From Tuctoria greenei (taxonomy: Eukaryota > Streptophyta > Magnoliopsida > Poales > Poaceae), in contig JAYESD010000001.1 of the NCBI GenBank assembly GCA_036927565.1, forward strand, positions 267,789,560 to 267,853,559: 64,000 nucleotides of DNA. Reading direction: 5' to 3'. The translations under genes and the position numbers were made by a program. The notes below the pieces were generated by a model, which did not search any database, was not told the origin of the DNA, and saw only the letters and a list, made by a program, of their open reading frames with translations. Below, in pieces: positions 57,270 to 64,000 of this stretch (positions are counted from its first letter, which is position 1; every line of letters starts with the position of its first letter).

Positions 57270-57284
57270 GGGGGGGGGGGGGGG
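57270..57284. repeat. G15 homopolymer in solo LTR E
   Basis: A run of 15 G. The equivalent place in Tekay-B has C6 (14829-14834) and C8 (32895-32902) on the opposite strand, so the tract is length-variable. Confidence 0.8.
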
Positions 57285-59011
57285 ATTGCAAGGGTGAGTA
57301 CATGTCGTACTCAGCAAGTGTGGAAAGTATGACATGTGGCTTATTCAAATGACAAATGTAATAAAGGCTAAGTGCTGAAAAGTACAGTAAAACATTTGAA
57401 AAGCATTATACTATGTCTATGTGAAACAATCCCATCATAACCATCATATTAACAAAATATAAATAATATCCAATTATTGCCAACATCACCATTATCCATG
57501 TCCAATTACCATAACTCAAATTCATATCCATAACCATAAGCCAAAAACCACCCATAACCATTACCAACCCATAACCATAAACCAACTATCCCAAAATTCC
57601 AAATCCAACTCTAATCATGTAGGTCATCTAGGCGCTCATAACCGGGAGCACGGCTATCATGATAGTTTTAAACACTCTGCAGAGGTTGTACCACTTTACC
57701 CACATGTTTGTGATTTCATCACCTTTCGATGACTAATAAACCTCCATTATGCCATCTCACACTTCCGTAGGTGTGTGGCCAAGAGATCACAAAATAGCCT
57801 TTCAAAAGGGACTACTAGTATGTACGGGCCCACTAAGGTTTCACCGGCAGGCTTGAATCTCCATTCTCCCACCCACGGGCCCCCTCGTGTGCCATGCGGA
57901 TCCCAGGGCAGTCCTCCTCGACTCCCATTCCCCGCGCTATCCAATGGTCCATACAATACTAGCAGCGCTCCTAATTATTCAGCTACGCCGCACCCATACT
58001 TGGCCTTGTGGTGGCACTGTTGACCTGGCATATTCTCGCATGAACCGATCCTTAGATCTAAAGCAAGCAAACCACCATAACATCCAACCCATCCACATAC
58101 CAGGCTTGCTTAGATCATCCATCGTATTGACCAGTTCACATTAACCATAATATCATTGATGCATAATTAATTGTGTAGTGTTGTTTGCCATCCCAATTAA
58201 TTAAGCGAAGCAAAAAGGTAAAAACCCTTCCCGACTCTCTACCATAAATTCCAGGTGACAAGGGTGGTCAAACAAAACTAGTAAACTTCCTACCATAGGA
58301 TTCCCATCAATTTGACACAAGCATGCAAGTTCGCAAACAAAACATTTATTTTAAAATAGGATCAATATGCTTGAAGGACACTTGCCTTGCTCCGACGGAT
58401 GGGGTTGCTCAAGCGCTTCAAAGTCTTGATTTTGGAAATCCTCGTATGCGGCCTCTTGAGCACGTTCCTCTACGCGTGATCATACATACAAGAAAACATA
58501 TACAATTCAACATGTTGCATGCAAAATAATCAACATGCAATGACATGCATGCATGCACAATTCAATAATTAATTTACTATGGTCGTTTATTAATTAGATG
58601 CAACTAGTTCATACGTGTTCGTATGAGTTTACGGGATTTTAGCAGGAATTAATGCTGCTGAAATTAAAAAGATGACACGACTACGATCAAGTTACGCCTA
58701 TTAGGTTCAATATGATCGCTAAAATTCGCATTGGGAACATGGCCTACCGTAGATGCGATGGCTTCGATGATCGCGGGATGGGGACGATGCGTAGACGAAG
58801 TAGATGCGTTCTCCGGCGGCACGATGACGGCGGCGCGATGTCGACGACGATCTCCGGCGGACGGTGGCGCCCTCCTCCTTTTTTCTTCCTCTTCCTCCTC
58901 TTTTTCCCTCTCTTTTCTTCCCTGGCGGCGGCTCTGTTCTCTGGTGTTTTTCCCCTCTGTACCGGCGGCTGCGGTTTGCTGGATCGGGAGAACTCACGAG
59001 GACTCCCGTCC

Positions 59012-59020
59012 TTTATATAA
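59012..59020 (-). promoter_or_regulatory. TATA box of solo LTR E
   Basis: The minus strand reads TTATATAAAG, about 610 bases from the LTR start, the same distance as the TATA box of Tekay-B (617), although the U3 sequence differs. It would drive transcription leftward, antisense to D. Confidence 0.65.
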
Positions 59021-59039
59021 GCGGCGCTAGGGCAGCCAT

Positions 59040-59470
59040 CGGCCAGAGGCCGGGTCGGTCACGAGCGGGCGGCTCCGCGCGGGAATCAGGAGCGGAGGCG
59101 GGGTGCGGCCCTGGGGTGCGGGGTCGGACGCGGGGGCGGGCGGCCGAGCGGCGGGGCGCTGGCTCGCGCGCGGTCGCGGTGCGGGGGTGGGCCTGCTCGG
59201 TCGGCCTGCTCGGTCGGCCGGGCTGCTCCCTCTTTTTCTCTTTTTTTTTCTTTTTTTTCTTTTTTTTCTTTATACTTTATTTTATTATATGATTTATTAT
59301 TTATATTTTTTTATATATATTATTATTCATATTATATATATATTATTTATTATTTATTATTATAATAATATATACTATTAATATTAATATTTTATTTTAT
59401 TATATATATATTGTTATATATATTATTTATATAAATATATATATATATATTATTATTATTTTTATACTTA
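59040..59470. repeat. Adjacent GC-rich and AT-rich low-complexity blocks in E U3
   Basis: 59040-59225 is extremely GC-rich with many CpG. From 59228 it changes abruptly to T-runs and then to almost pure A/T repeats (TATATATTATT type) up to about 59470. Short frames here are artefacts of composition. Confidence 0.7.
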
Positions 59471-59633
59471 TTCCCTATTACAAGTTTTAGGCTATAACTA
59501 TTATTTTCCTTTTCTTCTTTTGCTACACATATTTGTATATGTATGTTTTATTATTTTTCTCTTATTCTACTAGTGTTTAATGCATGATCATGTATGCAAT
59601 GCATGATGCGAAAATTTAGGGTGTTACAATCTT

Positions 59634-60013
59634 GGTCTAGCAAGAAGCAAAATTCCGTCGCCTTGTCCACGACAAAAGCAGAATATATTGCGGCTGGTGC
59701 ATGTTGTGCTCAAATTATTTATATGAAACAAACCCTTTTGGACTTTGGTATTAAACTTGGTTGTGTGCCTCTCCTATGTGACAATGAAAGTGCGGTTAAG
59801 ATAGCTAAAAACCCTGTTCAACACTCCCGCACTAAGCATATTGATATTCGCCATCATTTCTTGAGGGACCATGAAGCTAAGGGAGACATCTCATTGCGAG
59901 GTGTTAGGTCCGAAGAACAATTGGCGGATATCTTCACTAAACCACTTGATAAGAAAACTTTTTTTAGGCTAAGAAGTGAGTTAAATGTGCTAGATGCAAC
60001 GAACGTCATGTAA
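59634..60013 (+). pseudogene. D RNase H, C-terminal part
   Basis: Continues the pol frame after solo LTR E: WSSKKQNSVALSTTKAEYIAA, CDNESAVKIAKNPVQ, KHIDIRHHFLRDHEAKGD, EQLADIFTKPLD, ending TAA at 60011-60013. Removing E and one ATCTT copy makes the domain continuous in phase. The segment itself has no lesion. Confidence 0.9.
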
Positions 60014-60410
60014 GAATGCACTTCATATAGGTCTTGCCTAACTCTCAAAGGATAGGGGTGAGCAAGGGTTAGCTTGGGATGGAGGTTCTTTTGGGTATCC
60101 CCAAGGCTTGGAGAGTGGCTCTCCCTGAAGAAGCCTTTGAAAGGTTCAAATTTGGCAAGATAGATTTATTTTATGCCTTGCATGATGCCTGCCATATAGA
60201 CTTGTAATTTCTTGCATTTAAAATGTTTGGCATTGGATAATTTCCTTCCCATTTTCTTCGATGTTTAATTCGCTTTAAGGCTTAGCCAATTCATTGGCAA
60301 GTTAGCATTTTTGAGGGGTAAGGGGTTTCCCAAAAAGTCCTGAGACTTGTGTTTCTCATTGTTTGTTTGTTTGGTCAAAGGACATATATGGGATGTTGCT
60401 GTTTTGTAGT
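60014..60410 (+). other. D spacer between pol and ORF3
   Basis: Non-coding and shared with C1 (8491-9099, with length differences). It includes a stretch similar in both copies (GAGAGTGGCTCTCCCTGAAG). No function is assigned. Confidence 0.6.
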
Positions 60411-60722
60411 CATCGGATTATTCGATGCATAGGCCAGGAGCTCATCGGATCAGTTGGTGTTCAAAGACCAAGAGCCAGTTCAGTCAGTATCTCAAATCAA
60501 CCGACGAGTTCATTCTGAAAGACATCGGTGCATCCGATGTTCACACTTCTTGAACTATGCTGAATTCCACCGATGACATTCCCTCCCACGTCGGACCATC
60601 CGGTGTCAACGGCACCTTTTTGAATACCCTTACTGTGTCATTCGACCGATGCTTCTAACGTTTAACGTCGGTCCATCCGGTGTTAAATTTTCGGCTAGGG
60701 TTTGGGACCCACTATTTAAACT
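60411..60722 (+). promoter_or_regulatory. Palindromic motif array and TATA-like box before ORF3
   Basis: CATCGGATTATTCGATG, CATCGGATCAGTTGGTG, CATCGGTGCATCCGATG, CGTCGGACCATCCGGTG and CGTCGGTCCATCCGGTG occur in sequence, with CCGATG half sites between. They end near 60682. TATTTAAA follows at about 60713-60720, then a CT-rich leader. This repeats the order seen in the LTR (array, then TATA). Promoter function is inferred. Confidence 0.55.
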
Positions 60723-61101
60723 CCGCCTCGCCTCCCTCTTTCTCTATCCTCGACCCCGACGCGCGCCTCACCTTCCACCGCCGCCGTCTCTCTCTCTTGC
60801 CTTGCGCCACCGTCGCCTCCGGCCGCCGCCGCCGCCGCCGCCCTCCGACTGCTGCCGTAGCACAGCCGCAGCCGCTGCCGCACCACCGCAGCCGCCGCCG
60901 CCACTCTCCTCCACCGCCGCAGCCAAACGCCGCCGACCGCCGCCCGTGCACCACCACCGCCGACGCCCCCAGCAGCCACACCACCACCCTCTCCACAATC
61001 GTCATGGTGCCTCCCTCAACGGTCGCCGTCTCATCGCCGTTAGGGTTTCCGGCCGCGTTGATTGTCGTGTCGTGCTCTTGATGTCATTGCGCCTCATCGC
61101 A

Positions 61102-63262
61102 ATGGCTCGTGACAAGAAGAACAAGGGCAAGGCCATTGCGGAGCCGGCCGCAAAGAAGCAGAAGCTCTCGAAGGAGGAGAAGAAGGCGTTGATGGCTGCT
61201 CGCGCCGCCGAGGAGAAAGAGCGTGGCCGAGGAGGATCATTGAGGATCTGCGAGGCTCGTCCGAGGCAGCCTCCTGTGATAGATGAGTCCGAAGCAGAAG
61301 AAGAGCCGGAAGTGCCACTCGTTCGCCGGCGATCAGCCAGGACCCGTGGGGGTCATCCCGCGGCAGCACCACGTCCGAGACCGACTGCTGCCGATCGTCG
61401 TGAGGACAGGGAGGTCCAGAGAGCCATCTACGAGATGGACACCACTGTCCATGTTGGTGAAGGTGTCCGGTTGACTGATTACCGGAAGATGAAGGCCAAG
61501 CACCTAAGAAGACTCAGATGGAGTGTTCTGCTTGAGGAGTGGTACCCGCAGCCCAGAGAGGCTCTTGTGGACAGTCGTTTCTGGACCGTGACACGGGCGT
61601 CTCTATACGATACCTATAGACGCCGAGGCCACAAGCTATTCCAGCACAACTTTCTGGATTGGGATCAGCTCGCCCTGGCAGCAGAGACAGATACGCCCAT
61701 TCTTTGAGAGGTACAGAGGGCTGGTGGAGCTGATGTCCTACGACAGGAGTGCATATGTGGAGGATTGGGCCCGCGTATTCTACGCTACCCTATATGTCTC
61801 TGAGGGCCACAGATCAATAGACTTCATGTTCATGGGCCAACACCATCACCTGACGAGGCAGACGCTGGCACAGCTGCTAGGAGTGGACCTACACGACACT
61901 TGCGTGCATGAGAGGGTATATGGTAAGGCAGACCCGCCGAGGAGGCCGCTCACTGGAGGAGTGGCACCACCACTAGAGGAGATCCTCTCTCTGTTTGGAT
62001 TGACCTTCTCTCTAGACCAGTCGAGGGTACCGGCACTATTGACTCCTGCTGCGTGCACAGTGCACCTTGCCTTGCGCCGCACACTCTTGCCGAGGTCAGG
62101 ATACTTAGAGGGGTTCACCAGTCTGCAGCAGACCCTCCTGTTCTACATCATGAATGGGATGGAGTTCGATATTGTGGACCTCCTTATATGTGAGATGGAG
62201 GATGTGATCACTGATGGAGTGGGCACGATGGGGCAGCTTGTGTATGGACACTGGATCAGCTACCTGCTCTCCATGATGGTTCCTGAGGAGTCCATCGTGC
62301 GTGACCGTCTCATTGACAAGAGTGTCACACGGTTCAGCCACTACCGTGCTCCAGCTTCTGGAGACCGCCGACTTGGCCATCCAGTCGAGCGTCAGGTAAG
62401 GGCTCGTCTATCTGAGGAGGACTGGGCGGGTCTGGAGAAGGAGGATGAGAGCCTGACAGAGGCAGAAGCTCAGAGTGAGGACCTTCAGCATATATGGTCT
62501 GAGAGCGACACAGATGATAGTTTTGAGGAGTACTTCCCTCCTCCTCCCTCACCCAGGCAGCACGACGCGGAGGCTGGAGGCTCTACAGTGCCACCCCCCA
62601 CTCCACCTCCCGTCACAGAGGCACAAGTCTCTCAGCCATCTGAGCTCACTTCACTCCTGCAACAGATGGTTGAGCAGCAGCGCCTGGACCGACTTGCAGC
62701 TGAGCAAGCCCGAGCTGAGCAGGCAGCACGTCTTCTGGAGCTCCAGCAGCAGCAGCAGGAGATGCAGTGCCAGATCGCCCGTGAGAAGCGAGAGGACACA
62801 TACCGGCTGATGGGGCTGATCGACCAGATGCACCAGCGCTCCCTCGACCAGCAGCAACAGACGTAGTAGGTGATGATGGGCATTCTGGGGTTGATCACCA
62901 ACCTCTACACCCAGACCGGGATTGCCCTGCCGTCGCAGCTGCCAGGCGTTGCTCCACCACCACTTGTCCTTGCTCCAGCTGCAGCTCCGGTGCCGACCAT
63001 GTCGATCCCGTCGATCAGCATGTCTCCACTGCTGGCTCCAGGTGCACCGATCCACTCTCCACTGCCGGCTACGACGCTGTTCCAGCAGACGCCGGCATCC
63101 GTCGTCAGTGCCCCCTTGCCAGCAGCTACTACTCAGCAGGCACCGACGGCGGCTCCTACGGCTCCGACAGCTCCTTCCACCTCTACTCCAGGCAGCAGCT
63201 CCGACGACAGCACTCCCGACGGTGACCAGTTCATCATCGCTCCTAGCACTCAGGGCTCGTAG
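61102..63262 (+). pseudogene. ORF3 of D (extra 3' gene, env-like position)
   Basis: Start ATG 61102 (MARDKKNKGKA), preferred over upstream in-frame codons because C1 starts at the same place and the upstream part is GCC repeats. About 720 codons: Lys-rich N-terminus (KKQKLSKEEKK); acidic and Arg-rich linker; globular middle (RRLRWSVLLEEW, HHHLTRQTLAQLLGVD, GYLEGFTSLQQTLLFYIMNG); acidic/proline-rich hinge; Gln-rich coiled coil (62650-62850); Pro/Ala/Thr-rich tail ending GDQFIIAPSTQGS. Lesions: a two-base deletion near 61690 relative to C1, and two adjacent TAG codons at 62864-62869. The middle resembles, from memory, the 'putative plant transposon protein' domain. No signal peptide is seen. 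Its role is unknown. Confidence 0.7.
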
Positions 63263-63616
63263 GTACTCGAATCCCTTTTTGGTGTCTTGATGCCAAAGGG
63301 GGAGAAGAGTTAGAGGAGAGTCAGGGGGAGGATAGCTTAGTCTCAGGGGGAGTGTCCTAGCCTTAGGGATGTTTTTGCTACTCATTTGGTGTTTATTGAG
63401 TACTCTTAAGTTATTAATCGATTGAGCTTATTTGGTGCCTATCTATATCTTATGATCACTCACTTGAGTTATTCCTTGATTGAGCTTTCAAATTCATTAC
63501 TGTCAAGTGTGATAATCTTGTATTCATTGCATATCCTCTTAAGTTTCGTACTATCAAATTCATTACTATTGTGCTTTAATTGTTGTGTTGTCATCAATCA
63601 CCAAAAAGGGGGAGAC
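63263..63616 (+). other. D 3' untranslated region and polypurine tract
   Basis: After the ORF3 stop come AAAGGGGGAGAAG (63295-63307) and three further AGGGGGAG runs (about 63322, 63343), then AT-rich sequence, then the true PPT AAAAAGGGGGAGA at 63603-63615, next to the 3' LTR. As in C1 and C2, several purine tracts precede the real one. Confidence 0.75.
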
Positions 63617-64000
63617 TGAAAGCATCTAGGCCCCCATGAGGTATGGTTTCGATGATTAATGACAACCATTAGATTTTACTAATGAATTTGTGGATGCAAG
63701 GTCTCCCATATCACTAAATCAAATGAAATCCATATGTCATTGAAGACTACTAAACAATCAATTTATGAGATCAATCAATGTTGTGAAGATAAGAAGTAAA
63801 ATCTCTTATGTCAAAGTCATTCAACCATAATTGATGACACTTAATGCTTGACAACCATCAGAAGTACATTTCCAACAAATGTCTAAGAGGTCAATCGAGC
63901 AAAGTTCAAAAGAATCACTTAGAAACAACTCGAAGCAAACAAAATCAACTCACCGGATCAACAGATGTTTCCAGAGAACAACACATCGGTCGAGTTGGTT
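63617..64000 (+). repeat. D 3' LTR, first 384 bases
   Basis: TGAAAGCATCTAGGCCCCC onward, nearly identical to 50550-50933 (few differences, for example TTTCGATGATT against TTTCGGTGATT). The window ends inside it. Confidence 0.93.

Larger units (their letters stand above)
56979..59628 (-). repeat. E: solo LTR of a Tekay-B relative
   Basis: 2650 bases, on the minus strand TGTAACACCC to GGTGTCACA, flanked by ATCTT (56974-56978 and 59629-59633). There is no PBS, PPT or coding region, so it is a solo LTR left by LTR-LTR recombination. The element-downstream part (minus, about 58350 to 56979) matches the Tekay-B LTR (vs 3735-3792 plus 13880-15200). The U3 part (59600-58350) does not, except for the first 30 or so bases. 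It splits the RNase H of D. Confidence 0.93.
50550..64000 (+). mobile_element. D: Sirevirus-like Ty1/copia element with ORF3 (C1 family)
   Basis: Plus-strand element starting TGAAAGCATC at 50550 inside the TatB antisense ORF; its 3' LTR starts at 63617 and leaves the window at 64000. Order: LTR 50550-51954, PBS 51957-51968, gag 52015-54138, pol 54153-56978 and 59634-60013 (split by solo LTR E), spacer, motif array, ORF3 61102-63262, PPT 63603-63615, 3' LTR. It is the more complete copy of the C1 family. It retains integrase and RT motifs but has two gag stops, a pol deletion with frameshift and ORF3 lesions. Confidence 0.93.

Noticed and set aside
58712..59292. Arg/Pro-rich open frames in solo LTR E
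   Set aside because: They are composition-driven frames in GC-rich U3, with no family resemblance and no counterpart in Tekay-B.
60649..61101. In-frame N-terminal extension of ORF3
   Set aside because: It is encoded by the motif array and GCC repeats, is not kept in C1 as the same protein, and the first shared ATG is at 61102 (7770 in C1).
61102..63262. ORF3 as a true envelope glycoprotein
   Set aside because: No signal peptide, convincing membrane segment or Cys-rich ectodomain is visible; only the gene position is env-like.

Overview
The window is a stretch of plant nuclear DNA, most likely from a grass (Poaceae, probably panicoid). The only intact-looking host gene is a GC-rich, intronless ABA receptor of the PYR/PYL/RCAR family (minus strand, 38314-38931). 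Almost everything else is LTR retrotransposon sequence, nested several layers deep. I saw no bacterial-type features, tRNA, rRNA or CRISPR array.

Left block (1-37150). A LINE fragment (35835-37150, minus) was invaded by a Ty3/gypsy element of Tat/Retand type, 'TatA' (minus; 5' LTR 34955-35834, gag 33265-34917, pol 2331 to 1 and beyond the window). TatA was split by a chromovirus of Tekay/Del type, 'Tekay-B' (plus, 2332-33259, 5-bp target duplication TAATG). Tekay-B was hit twice. A Sirevirus-like Ty1/copia element, 'C1' (minus, 3793-13874, duplication CCTGG), sits in its 5' LTR. A second Sirevirus-like copia, 'C2' (minus, 17362-27771, duplication GATCC), sits in its reverse transcriptase. Each duplication can be read on both sides, and reading across it keeps the host element in frame.

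Middle block (37151-46583). This holds the PYL gene with its TATA box, a degenerate copia element of Ale/Retrofit type 0.6 kb upstream of it (39544-44282, minus), and a FAR1/FHY3-related pseudogene (44979-46583, plus) broken by stops and by an insertion.

Right block (46584-64000). A second element of the TatA family, 'TatB' (minus; 3' LTR 46584-47497), broke the FAR1-like gene. It carries a long, apparently spliced ORF antisense to the element (48034-50549). TatB was cut by a second copy of the C1 Sirevirus family, 'D' (plus, 50550 to beyond 64000). D contains a solo LTR related to Tekay-B ('E', 56979-59628, minus, duplication ATCTT) in its RNase H.

The most interesting material is inside the elements. 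C1 and D both carry an extra 3' ORF of about 720 codons behind what looks like its own promoter. That promoter is preceded by the same family of palindromic CATCGG/CCGATG motifs that precedes the TATA box in the LTR. The Tat LTRs hold their TATA box in the loop of a perfect 12-bp inverted repeat. Tekay-B and solo LTR E share LTR ends and downstream halves but have unrelated U3 regions. Every coding region of the retroelements carries at least one visible lesion. Percentages and lineage names are by eye and from remembered family features; no alignment or search was run.
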